8,773 nucleotides of DNA, taken from Bacteroidales bacterium (GTDB lineage: Bacteria; Bacteroidota; Bacteroidia; Bacteroidales; UBA932). The notes beneath the pieces are model-generated. The model had not been told where the DNA came from and ran no database searches. It was given only the letters and a program-made list of their open reading frames with translations. Shown piece by piece: positions 1 through 6,412 of the stretch (its first letter is position 1; every line of letters begins with the position of its first letter). The stretch spans positions 1-8,773 of the forward strand of contig JAGAAD010000002.1 of NCBI GenBank assembly GCA_017615445.1. Reading direction: 5' to 3'. A program made the position numbers and the translations under genes.

Positions 1-985
1 CGGACACCTGACGCATGGCTCGCCCGTGAACGCATCCGGCCTTCTGTACCACGCCGTTCCGTACGGCCTGGACAAGAAGACTGGCCTGATCGACTACGAC
101 CAGATGGAGCAGCTCGCGCTCGAGAACAAGCCGAAGCTCATCATAGGCGGCGCCTCCGCGTACTCGCGCGAGTGGGATTATGAACGCATGCGCGCGATAG
201 CGGACAAGGTCGGAGCGATTCTGTGGATCGATATGGCCCACACCGCCGGTCTGATTGCCGCGGGCCTGCTGAAGAACCCGGTTCGCTATGCGCATATAGT
301 CACCAGCACCACGCACAAGACGCTCCGCGGACCGCGCGGCGGCATCATCCTCATGGGCGAGGACTTCCCGGACCCGCAGGGCCGCAGGACGCCGAAGGGC
401 GAGGTGAAGATGATGAGCCAGGTGCTGAACGGCATGGTGTTCCCCGGCGTGCAGGGCGGACCGCTCGAGCACGTGATCGCCGCGAAGGCCGTGGCGTTCT
501 ACGAAGCGCTGCAGCCCGAGTTCGCGGAGTACCAGATGCAGGTGAAGGCGAACGCAGCCGCTATGGCGCAGGCTTTCCTTGACCGTGGGTACAAGATCGT
601 CAGCGGCGGAACTGACAACCACCTCATGCTCATAGACCTCCGTTCGAAGTTCCCGAACCTCAGCGGCAAGGTGGCCGAGCACGAGCTGGTTGCGGCGGAC
701 ATCACCGTGAACAAGAACATGGTCCCGGACGACACCCGCAGCCCGTTCCTCACCTCCGGCCTGCGTGTCGGCACCCCCGCCATCACCACCCGCGGTTTCA
801 AGGAGGAGGATATGCCGAAGATAGTCGCGCTGATAGACGAAGTCCTGACCTCATGCTCGACCTGGCTTGATCCTCAGGCCAAGAGCAGTGACCCTATCCT
901 CGCGCCGAAGCATCTCTCGCTCCTCGCCGAGGTCCGCGCCGAAGTCCTGAAACTGACAGACGGCCGTCCGCTGTTCGCATACTAG
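1..985 (+). CDS. glyA: Serine hydroxymethyltransferase, 5'-truncated by window edge
   Basis: This cytoplasmic PLP enzyme interconverts serine plus tetrahydrofolate with glycine plus 5,10-methylene-tetrahydrofolate, the main entry to one-carbon units. The frame is open from base 2, where it reads [13 protein letters not shown], the family motif near residue 120, so about 120 N-terminal residues lie outside the window. The GTG at 26 is an internal Val codon and not the start. The PLP lysine is in [13 protein letters not shown] (lysine codon 317-319). [10 protein letters not shown], the cofactor-aspartate region, is at about 227-256, and [11 protein letters not shown] and GTPAITTRG are also present. 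The protein ends PLFAY at a TAG. Compared with the Bacteroidales versions I remember, the segment before the end ([18 protein letters not shown]) looks about 15 residues longer. The gene converges with ppdK and shares the structured gap that follows. Identity is very secure. Confidence 0.97.
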   Translation, partial: GHLTHGSPVNASGLLYHAVPYGLDKKTGLIDYDQMEQLALENKPKLIIGGASAYSREWDYERMRAIADKVGAILWIDMAHTAGLIAAGLLKNPVRYAHIVTSTTHKTLRGPRGGIILMGEDFPDPQGRRTPKGEVKMMSQVLNGMVFPGVQGGPLEHVIAAKAVAFYEALQPEFAEYQMQVKANAAAMAQAFLDRGYKIVSGGTDNHLMLIDLRSKFPNLSGKVAEHELVAADITVNKNMVPDDTRSPFLTSGLRVGTPAITTRGFKEEDMPKIVALIDEVLTSCSTWLDPQAKSSDPILAPKHLSLLAEVRAEVLKLTDGRPLFAY

Positions 986-1020
986 TTTCGCACCACATCG
1001 CCGCTGATAGCTGGCGGCAG

Positions 1021-1128
1021 CGTGGGGGATAACATCCTATAGCACAGCTATTTACGCAAAATAGGTCTACCGTTTTTGGTAGACCTATTTCACATAATGC
1101 ACTGATTATCAGGATGTTATCCCCCACG
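1021..1128. repeat. Nested inverted repeat with cloverleaf-like folding potential
   Basis: A perfect 18-bp inverted repeat (CGTGGGGGATAACATCCT at 1021-1038 and its complement at 1111-1128) encloses three smaller hairpins: ATAGC-ACA-GCTAT at 1039-1051, a 13-bp stem AAATAGGTCTACC with a 6-nt loop at 1059-1090, and ATAAT-GCACTG-ATTAT at 1094-1109. Almost every base is in a stem, so a four-way junction can form. The pentamer GGCAG occurs just outside both ends (1016-1020 and 1130-1134, with one extra G at 1129), which could be a target-site duplication. It lies between the convergent genes glyA and ppdK. It could be a MITE/REP-like element or an elaborate bidirectional terminator. The repeat is directly visible; its nature is inferred. 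Confidence 0.8.
1059..1090. terminator. Possible bidirectional terminator hairpin between glyA and ppdK
   Basis: A perfect 13-bp stem (AAATAGGTCTACC) with the loop GTTTTT lies about 75 bases past the glyA stop and about 75 bases past the ppdK stop on the other strand. T runs after the stem are short (three T on the plus strand, four on the minus strand) and the stem is not GC-rich, so it is a weak match to an intrinsic terminator. It is also the central arm of the larger nested repeat, which may be its true context. Confidence 0.35.
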
Positions 1129-1143
1129 GGGCAGAACGCCCCG
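1127..1143. repeat. Small GC-rich hairpin beside the nested repeat
   Basis: CGGGG (1127-1131) and CCCCG (1139-1143) form a 5-bp stem with a 7-nt loop, abutting the right outer arm of the 1021-1128 element and lying 22 bases beyond the ppdK stop on the minus strand. There is no T tract, so I do not call it a terminator. Confidence 0.4.
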
Positions 1144-1165
1144 CACGGGACAACCACGCAATCAA

Positions 1166-3892
1166 TTAGTCGTTCTGCTTGATCGCGGCCTGCGCGGCGG
1201 CAAGGCGGGCGATAGGCACGCGGAACGGAGAGCAGCTGACGTAGTCCAGACCGATCTTGTTGAAGAAGTTGATCGAATCAGGATCGCCGCCGTGCTCGCC
1301 GCAGACGCCGCATGTGAGGCCCTGGCGCTTGCTGCGTCCGGCTGTGATACCGTACTCAACGAGCTTGCCCACACCCTTGACGTCGATGGTCTGGAACGGG
1401 TCGTTGTCCAGGATCTTGTTTCCAAGATAATCGCCCATGAAGGTTCCCACATCGTCACGGCTGAAGCCGAAGGTCATCTGGGTGAGGTCGTTGGTTCCGA
1501 AGCTGAAGAACTCGGCGGTACGAGCCATACGGTCTGCTGTCAGAGCAGCACGAGGGATCTCGATCATGGTGCCGAAGTGGTAGTCTATGGCCTGACGGGT
1601 CTGGGCTTCCACCTCGAGGCGGATCTTCTCGCAGTGGCTCTTCTGGAACTCGAGCTCACGGGCGGAGACGGTCACAGGGATCATGATCTCGGGCTTCGGG
1701 TTCAGGCCCTCTGCCTTCAGTTCTGCGGTGGCAGTGAAGATAGCCCTGTACTGGGTCTCAGCGATAAGCGGGTAGGTGACGTGCAGACGCACTCCACGGT
1801 GACCCATCATAGGGTTCACTTCGTGCAGGCTCTCGCCGCGCTTGTCCACCTCGTCCACACTGATGCCGAGATCCTTTGCAAGCTCAGCCCTCTTGTCCTC
1901 GGACTTCGGGACGAACTCATGGAGCGGCGGGTCAAGCAGACGGAAGACGACCGGCTTGCCATCCATAATCCTGAGGGTGGCCTTGACGGAAGCCTTGATG
2001 AACGGCTCGAGCTCTGCGAGAGCTGCGACACGCTCTTCCTCGGTCTCGCACATGATCATCTTGCGGAGCTTTGCGAGAGGAGTCTCGCTGTTCTTTCCGT
2101 AGAACATGTGCTCGATTCTGAAGAGGCCGATACCCTCGGCGCCGAAGCTGAGAGCGCGCTGTGCGTCCTCCGGGGTGTCCGCATTGGTGCGGATGCCGAG
2201 ACGGCGATATTTGTCCACGATGCTCATGAAGCGGATGAACAGAGGGTTCTCCGATGCGTCCATGGTGTCGATCTTGGCTGCATAGACAGCGCCCTTCGCG
2301 CCGTTCAGAGAGAGCCAATCGCCTTCTTTGTAGACTCCGTTGTTGCCTTCGAAGCTCACGGTCTTGTGCTCGAAGTCGATCTTCATGGCCTCGCAGCCCA
2401 CGATGCAGCACTTACCCCAACCGCGGGCGACGAGCGCTGCGTGTGAGGTCATACCGCCGCGGGTGGTGAGGATACCGGCGGAAGCGCGCATGCCCTCGAT
2501 GTCCTCCGGAGAGGTCTCCTCACGGATGAGGATGACGGGCTGCTTCTTCGCTGCGGCTGCCATAGCGGCCTCGGATGTGAAGACTATCGTTCCCACTGCT
2601 CCACCGGGAGATGCGGGCAGACCCTTCGCGATGACGGCCGCCTTCTTCTCGGAAGCGGGGTCCAGGATCGGGTGCAGGATCTCATCCAGCTGCACGGGAG
2701 AAACGCGCATGACTGCGGTCTTCTCATCGATCATGCCCTCGTCCAGCATGTCCATCGCCATCTGAAGAGCGGCGATACCGGTGCGCTTGCCGATACGGCA
2801 CTGGAGCATGTAGAGGTGCTTGTCCTGGATGGTGAACTCGATGTCCTGCATGTCGTGGAAGTGGTCCTCCAGACGCTTGCGGATGCCGTCCAGTTCTGCA
2901 TAGACCTCGGGCATGGCCTTCTCAAGGCTCTCGAGATGCTTGTTGTGATCTGTCTTGGTGGCCTCGTTCAGAGGGTTAGGAGTCCTGATACCGGCGACCA
3001 CGTCCTCGCCCTGGGCGTTGATGAGCCACTCGCCATAGAACTTGTTGTCTCCGTTCGCAGGGTTACGGCTGAATGCCACACCGGTTGCGGATGTTGCACC
3101 CATGTTACCGAACACCATGGACTGAACGTTCACTGCGGTTCCCCAATCATCAGGAATCTTCTCGATGCGGCGGTAGGCGATTGCCCTCTTTCCGTTCCAG
3201 CTCTTGAAGACTCCGCCGATCGAACCCCAAAGCTGTGCTTTGGCGTCGTCCGGGAATTCCACTCCGAGAACTTCCTTGATCCTTACCTTGAAGGCCTCGG
3301 CAAGCTCCTTGAGCTCATCTGCGGTGATATCGGTGTCAAGCTTGTATCCTTTCTTTTCCTTGAGGTCTGCCATCATGCGGTCCAGCTGCTGACGGATTCC
3401 CTGACCATCCTCGGGCTCGATGCCTTCTGCCTTCTCCATCACGACGTCTGAGTACATCATGATAAGACGACGATATGCATCGTAGACGAAACGAGGATTA
3501 CCGGTCTTCTCGATGAGGCCGGGGATGGTCTCCGAGCAAAGGCCGATGTTCAGGATGGTGTCCATCATACCGGGCATCGAGCTGCGTGCGCCCGAGCGGC
3601 AGCTGACGAGAAGCGGGTTCTTCGGATCACCGAACTTCATACCCATAAGTTTCTCGGTGGCTGCAAGAGCGTCGGCCACTTCAGCCTTCAGCTCCTCGGA
3701 GTATCCGCCGCCGAGGGCGTAGTACTCTGCACAGCACTCTGTCGTGATGGTGAAACCTGCGGGAACAGGCATTCCGAGCCTGCTCATCTCAGCCAGGTTA
3801 GCTCCCTTTCCACCAAGGAGCTCTCTCATAGCGCCATCGCCTTCGGCGGTCTTACCACCGAAACGATAGACTCTCTTTTTTGTTTCTGCCAT
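1166..3892 (-). CDS. ppdK: Pyruvate, phosphate dikinase
   Basis: This cytoplasmic enzyme interconverts ATP + phosphate + pyruvate with AMP + pyrophosphate + PEP, serving glycolysis or gluconeogenesis in many anaerobes. At 908 residues it is the normal full length for the family. The N-terminal ATP-grasp region holds LLGGKGANLAEM (25-36), SCRSGARSSMPGMMDT (97-112) and FSRNPANG (274-281). The swivelling phosphohistidine domain holds TRGGMTSHAALVARG, with catalytic His484 and the Thr482 position that regulatory kinases target in other organisms. The C-terminal PEP/pyruvate barrel holds FRIEHMF (591-597), NPMMGHRG (693-700), SFGTNDLTQMT (797-807) and CGVCGEHGGDP, with catalytic Cys864. The start ATG at 3890-3892 has an A-rich leader and no Shine-Dalgarno sequence, as is usual in Bacteroidota. 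A promoter lies 46-77 bases upstream. All key residues are present. Confidence 0.98.
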   Translation of the reverse strand: MAETKKRVYRFGGKTAEGDGAMRELLGGKGANLAEMSRLGMPVPAGFTITTECCAEYYALGGGYSEELKAEVADALAATEKLMGMKFGDPKNPLLVSCRSGARSSMPGMMDTILNIGLCSETIPGLIEKTGNPRFVYDAYRRLIMMYSDVVMEKAEGIEPEDGQGIRQQLDRMMADLKEKKGYKLDTDITADELKELAEAFKVRIKEVLGVEFPDDAKAQLWGSIGGVFKSWNGKRAIAYRRIEKIPDDWGTAVNVQSMVFGNMGATSATGVAFSRNPANGDNKFYGEWLINAQGEDVVAGIRTPNPLNEATKTDHNKHLESLEKAMPEVYAELDGIRKRLEDHFHDMQDIEFTIQDKHLYMLQCRIGKRTGIAALQMAMDMLDEGMIDEKTAVMRVSPVQLDEILHPILDPASEKKAAVIAKGLPASPGGAVGTIVFTSEAAMAAAAKKQPVILIREETSPEDIEGMRASAGILTTRGGMTSHAALVARGWGKCCIVGCEAMKIDFEHKTVSFEGNNGVYKEGDWLSLNGAKGAVYAAKIDTMDASENPLFIRFMSIVDKYRRLGIRTNADTPEDAQRALSFGAEGIGLFRIEHMFYGKNSETPLAKLRKMIMCETEEERVAALAELEPFIKASVKATLRIMDGKPVVFRLLDPPLHEFVPKSEDKRAELAKDLGISVDEVDKRGESLHEVNPMMGHRGVRLHVTYPLIAETQYRAIFTATAELKAEGLNPKPEIMIPVTVSARELEFQKSHCEKIRLEVEAQTRQAIDYHFGTMIEIPRAALTADRMARTAEFFSFGTNDLTQMTFGFSRDDVGTFMGDYLGNKILDNDPFQTIDVKGVGKLVEYGITAGRSKRQGLTCGVCGEHGGDPDSINFFNKIGLDYVSCSPFRVPIARLAAAQAAIKQND

Positions 3893-3937
3893 AATGTGTT
3901 TAGTATATTGTTTTAGTTTCGTCTCTCTAAAAGCACG

Positions 3938-3969
3938 CGAATTTACGAATTATTTGGTTATTAACCAAA
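3938..3969 (-). promoter_or_regulatory. Bacteroidota-type promoter of ppdK
   Basis: On the minus strand TTTG (3966-3969) is followed after 20 bases by TAAATTCG (3938-3945). This fits the Bacteroidota consensus TTTG / TAnnTTTG with one mismatch. It predicts a start near 3931 and a leader of about 38 bases. The -33 element sits inside an inverted repeat. Confidence 0.5.
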
Positions 3970-3970
3970 T
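3952..3970. promoter_or_regulatory. Inverted repeat over the ppdK -33 box, possible operator
   Basis: ATTTGGTTATTAACCAAAT is a perfect 9+9 inverted repeat around one central base. It begins two bases beyond the stop of the PurL-like gene and covers the proposed -33 box of ppdK. A dimeric regulator site fits best. A weak terminator hairpin for the upstream gene (7-bp AT-rich stem, loop TATTA) is possible, but no T tract follows. Confidence 0.4.
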
Positions 3971-3972
3971 AC

Positions 3973-4974
3973 TCAGCGGACCAGCGACTCAAGGATGCTG
4001 CCTATCGCCGGCCTTGAGGTCCAGCGGATATTAATGTCCTTGCCTTTGGTCGGATGCCCCAGCGGGAAGTACATTACATCCTGGAGGATGAACTCAGCGT
4101 CCAGATAATCGAAATCGTCGTCTCTGATCTGGAAAATGACGCCGGGAATCTCGCCGAACAGCAGACGGACCACGTCCGAGCCGGGGTAAGCCCGCCTCAG
4201 ATCGGACAGATCCAGATCGGCCCCCACGCCTTTGTAGGCCATCTTGTCCAGCGCGGTCATCAGACCGCCGGCGCAGACCGTGGCTCCGCTTATCGCAATC
4301 CGGTCTTCCACCAGTTCACGGACCACTTCGTAGCAGTCCATGAGGTAGTCCGGGTTGTCCACCTGCGGGCACGCGCCGCCCTTGAGCCCGAGCGCCTGCG
4401 CAAGCAGCGACCCGCCCAGGCGGTATTCTTCGGTGTCGAAGGGCACATACACGATCCAGCTCTCCGGGTCCGGATTGAGGGTCGCGGGAATCGCGCGGCC
4501 TGCCGCCTGCGGCACCCTCATCTCGATCGACGGCTCGCCGTCTTCATACCCGACCTCGCTGAAGCCCACATCCATCACGTCCGCATACTCGCTGACGGCG
4601 CGCACGCTCTCATAGAGCGCGGACATGCTGCCTATCCCCTGCTCGCGCCAGCGCCACTTCGCATCCACGGAAAGCTCGGGGAGCGTGAAATGGCCGGCCG
4701 ACCAGATTGCCTCGGTCAGCACGTTCGCCAGACACGTCCGCGCATACTGGGCCGCGAAGGGGAACTGCAGCTCGCGCTTGGTTTTCTTCACCGCGCGCAG
4801 GTAGCTCGATATCTTGCTTTCGTCGAAATCGAAGGACAAGATTGCGGGATCGACTGTCTCATCGACTATCGGTTCGGAGTCCAGCGGGGGCCGGTTACGT
4901 CCGAGCATCTGGGCCGGAGTGAGTTCTTCGGTCACGCCGTCGATGATGAAACGGGAATCGAATAGATCTTTCAT
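3973..4974 (-). CDS. PurL second-half AIRS-like module protein, probable pseudoenzyme
   Basis: This 333-residue protein has no signal peptide or membrane segment. It matches, in order, landmarks of the second AIRS-like half of FGAM synthase (PurL): LANVLTEAIW (82-91; PurL has AxALTNxxW), LSVDAKWRW (101-109; LSANWMW), SALYESVRAVSEY (118-130; LYxAVxAV), YRLGGSLLAQALG (184-196; RLGGSALAQ), VDNPDYLMDCYEVVRELVEDR (205-225), CAGGLMTALDKMAYKG (234-249; SDGGLLxTLxEM) and DVVRLLFGEIPGVIFQI (267-283). The PurL N-terminal part, first AIRS pair and glutaminase domain are all absent. The GKDSLSM signature has become EDGEPSIEM and the HDxSDGG motif has become ATVCAGG, so the acidic and lysine nucleotide/metal ligands are gone. 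A conventional FGAM synthase reaction is therefore unlikely; a regulatory or structural role is possible but unproven. It precedes ppdK on the same strand but ppdK has its own promoter. Homology is recognised by eye from remembered PurL sequences. Confidence 0.7.
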   Translation of the reverse strand: MKDLFDSRFIIDGVTEELTPAQMLGRNRPPLDSEPIVDETVDPAILSFDFDESKISSYLRAVKKTKRELQFPFAAQYARTCLANVLTEAIWSAGHFTLPELSVDAKWRWREQGIGSMSALYESVRAVSEYADVMDVGFSEVGYEDGEPSIEMRVPQAAGRAIPATLNPDPESWIVYVPFDTEEYRLGGSLLAQALGLKGGACPQVDNPDYLMDCYEVVRELVEDRIAISGATVCAGGLMTALDKMAYKGVGADLDLSDLRRAYPGSDVVRLLFGEIPGVIFQIRDDDFDYLDAEFILQDVMYFPLGHPTKGKDINIRWTSRPAIGSILESLVR

Positions 4975-4988
4975 GTACTAAAATCGTG

Positions 4989-5019
4989 TAAAAATAGCTA
5001 TTTTTGAGTTGTATGCAAT
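4989..5019 (-). promoter_or_regulatory. Promoter of the PurL-like gene
   Basis: On the minus strand ATTG (5016-5019) is followed after 19 bases by TATTTTTA (4989-4996), one base off the Bacteroidota TAnnTTTG box. Transcription would start a few bases beyond the box, leaving a leader of roughly ten bases. The -33 box would overlap the first folC codons. Confidence 0.4.
4990..5005. promoter_or_regulatory. 16-bp perfect palindrome in the divergent gap
   Basis: AAAAATAGCTATTTTT is self-complementary and fills nearly half of the 38-base gap between the divergent starts at 4974 and 5013. Each half supplies a -7-like box for its own direction: TATTTTTG (4999-5006) for folC and TATTTTTA (4989-4996, minus) for the PurL-like gene. 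No clear -33 TTTG is visible for folC, and a start a few bases past its box would make the folC message almost leaderless. It may be a shared core promoter or an operator. Confidence 0.5.
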
Positions 5020-6233
5020 ACGAAAAGAAGATTGAGGAGATTTTCGCGCGCCATCCGAGCGTGCAGGTCTCCGGTTTCAGCGGCCGCGCCTACAAAGCCG
5101 GAATCGAGAGCATGATCGCCTTCGACTCCGCTCTCGGCAGCCCATGGAAATCTTTTCGTTGCATCCATGTGGCCGGAACAAACGGAAAAGGTTCGGTCAG
5201 CTCCATGCTCGCCGCCTCCCTCGCCTCCTCCGGCCTCCGTGTCGGACTCTACACCTCCCCCCATCTTCTTGATTTCAGAGAAAGAATTAAGTTAATTCCA
5301 AATGAATTGATAAGCAAAGAAGAGGTGATGGAGTTTTTGGAGAGGTATGAGAAGGAGATAGAGAGTTTATCGTTTTTCGAGATAACGACGGGGATGGCGT
5401 TCTGGTGGTTTGAGAGGCAGAAGGTGGATGTGGCGGTGATAGAGGTGGGACTTGGAGGAAGACTTGACAGCACTAACGTTATCATTCCGGAATTGTCGGT
5501 CATTACGAGCATCGGTCTGGACCATTGCTCGATGTTGGGAGACACAAGAGCCGAAATAGCAGCGGAAAAAGCCGGAATATTCAAGAAGGGAATCCCGGCG
5601 CTGGTTTGGGGACACGACCCGGAAACGGACAGTGTGTTTGAGAAGCAGGCGAAGGAAGTGGGAGCTGATCTGCATTTCGCAGATGAGATGATTCAGCCTG
5701 TCCATCTGGACGGAATGGATCTTCGCGGAGAATACCAGGACTTGAATGTCCGGACCACTCTCGCCGCACTCCAACTTCTTGGAATCAACCCCGACTTCGA
5801 TGCGATTAGAAACACCGCAAAGATTACTGGCCTTCGCGGCCGCTGGGAAATCCTTCAGGAAAATCCCACAGTCATCTGCGACATAGGCCACAACCCCCCG
5901 GCCCTCGCCCACAACTTCGGACAACTCGCCTCGACCGGACGCCCCCTGATAATAGTCTACGGCATCATGGCGGACAAGGCGCTGGACGACATCGCCCCGC
6001 TGATGCCCTCCCGCGCCCGCTACATCCTCTGCTCCCCCGCCACTCCCCGCGCCCTCCCGGTCGATATCTTATATGAGCGCTTACACACATTAAGACCCGA
6101 CCTGAATCTCCAAATATCTAAGTCAGTTTCCGACGCAGTTGCTTCTGCCCTGCAACAATCCACTCCTGAAACCATCGTCTACGTTGGAGGGAGCACATTC
6201 GTCATTGCCGAATACTTGCAATCAGCGGTTTAG
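5013..6233 (+). CDS. folC: Bifunctional folylpolyglutamate / dihydrofolate synthase
   Basis: This Mur-ligase-type cytoplasmic enzyme adds glutamate to dihydropteroate and then to reduced folates using ATP, which retains folates and makes them good cofactors for enzymes such as GlyA. I choose the ATG at 5013 (406 residues, MQYEKKIEEIF), which aligns with the usual N-terminus; the TTG at 5004 would add only MSC. Visible motifs are the P-loop HVAGTNGKGSVSS (GTNGKGS at 55-61), YTSPHLLDFRERI (80-92), EVGLGGRLDSTN (144-155), IGLDHCSMLGDT with the metal/nucleotide His at 171, AAEKAGIFK (lysine 186, the carbamylated position in the family), LRGRWEI and DIGHNPPA (290-297). The stop codon TAG lies within the left arm of an inverted repeat. 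Codon choice shifts inside the gene: CGN arginine codons give way to AGA/AGG at about 5275-5550 and then return. Function is secure. Confidence 0.95.
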   Translation: MQYEKKIEEIFARHPSVQVSGFSGRAYKAGIESMIAFDSALGSPWKSFRCIHVAGTNGKGSVSSMLAASLASSGLRVGLYTSPHLLDFRERIKLIPNELISKEEVMEFLERYEKEIESLSFFEITTGMAFWWFERQKVDVAVIEVGLGGRLDSTNVIIPELSVITSIGLDHCSMLGDTRAEIAAEKAGIFKKGIPALVWGHDPETDSVFEKQAKEVGADLHFADEMIQPVHLDGMDLRGEYQDLNVRTTLAALQLLGINPDFDAIRNTAKITGLRGRWEILQENPTVICDIGHNPPALAHNFGQLASTGRPLIIVYGIMADKALDDIAPLMPSRARYILCSPATPRALPVDILYERLHTLRPDLNLQISKSVSDAVASALQQSTPETIVYVGGSTFVIAEYLQSAV

Positions 6234-6347
6234 CCATTGCCCCTGGAGGACGTGTCCACCCCCGGACACGGGCAGGGGGAGGGGCCCACGAAGTGGGAGG
6301 GGCCGAAGGAGCGAAGCGACTGAGTTCCGACAGGGGCAATGGCTAAA
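6229..6347. repeat. Nested inverted repeat with GAA-triloop mini-hairpins
   Basis: TTTAGCCATTGCCCCTG (6229-6245) pairs perfectly over 17 bp with 6331-6347. The helix can continue through a tandem G-A mismatch (6246-6247 opposite 6329-6330) and three more pairs (GGA 6248-6250 with TCC 6326-6328). Inside are CGTGTCC/GGACACG (6251-6270, 6-nt loop), CCCAC-GAA-GTGGG (6285-6297) and GCGAAGC (6311-6317), which again can be extended through tandem G-A mismatches (6309-6310 with 6318-6319). The decamer GGGAGGGGCC occurs twice (6277-6286 and 6295-6304). The left arm carries the folC stop codon. It resembles short palindromic intergenic elements (REP or MITE type) and has no coding capacity. Confidence 0.8.
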
Positions 6348-6362
6348 ACGCAAATAATGAAT

Positions 6363-6396
6363 AAAAAAAGCCGGCTCGATTGAGTCGGCTTTTTTT
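6363..6396. terminator. Bidirectional intrinsic terminator between folC and omp
   Basis: A 9-bp stem (AGCCGGCTC at 6369-6377 with GAGTCGGCT at 6382-6390, one G-T pair) has a 4-nt loop and is flanked by seven A on one side and seven T on the other. It works for folC on the plus strand and for the outer membrane protein gene, whose stop is at 6413-6415, on the minus strand. Confidence 0.88.
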
Positions 6397-6412
6397 ATTG
6401 CGAGTTCAGAAA

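Noticed and set aside
1021..1128. Integron attC site or tRNA-like cloverleaf
   Set aside because: No RYYYAAC/GTTRRRY core sites with attC spacing, and the arms do not fit tRNA stem lengths, T-loop or anticodon layout.
1292..2446. 384-codon plus-strand frame opposite ppdK
   Set aside because: It is a shadow of the clearly conserved ppdK coding sequence, with no recognisable motifs and no leader or promoter.
4054..4965. 303-codon plus-strand frame opposite the PurL-like gene
   Set aside because: Its composition (His, Arg, Ala-rich) is typical of an antisense shadow. The minus frame shows PurL-like motifs and ends sensibly at both sides.
5004..5012. TTG at 5004 as the folC start
   Set aside because: It adds only MSC, lies in the palindromic promoter region, and the ATG at 5013 matches the usual family N-terminus.
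6234..6362. Small gene or CRISPR-like array in the folC-omp gap
   Set aside because: The repeats are inverted and nested and not regularly spaced, and no frame there has coding character.
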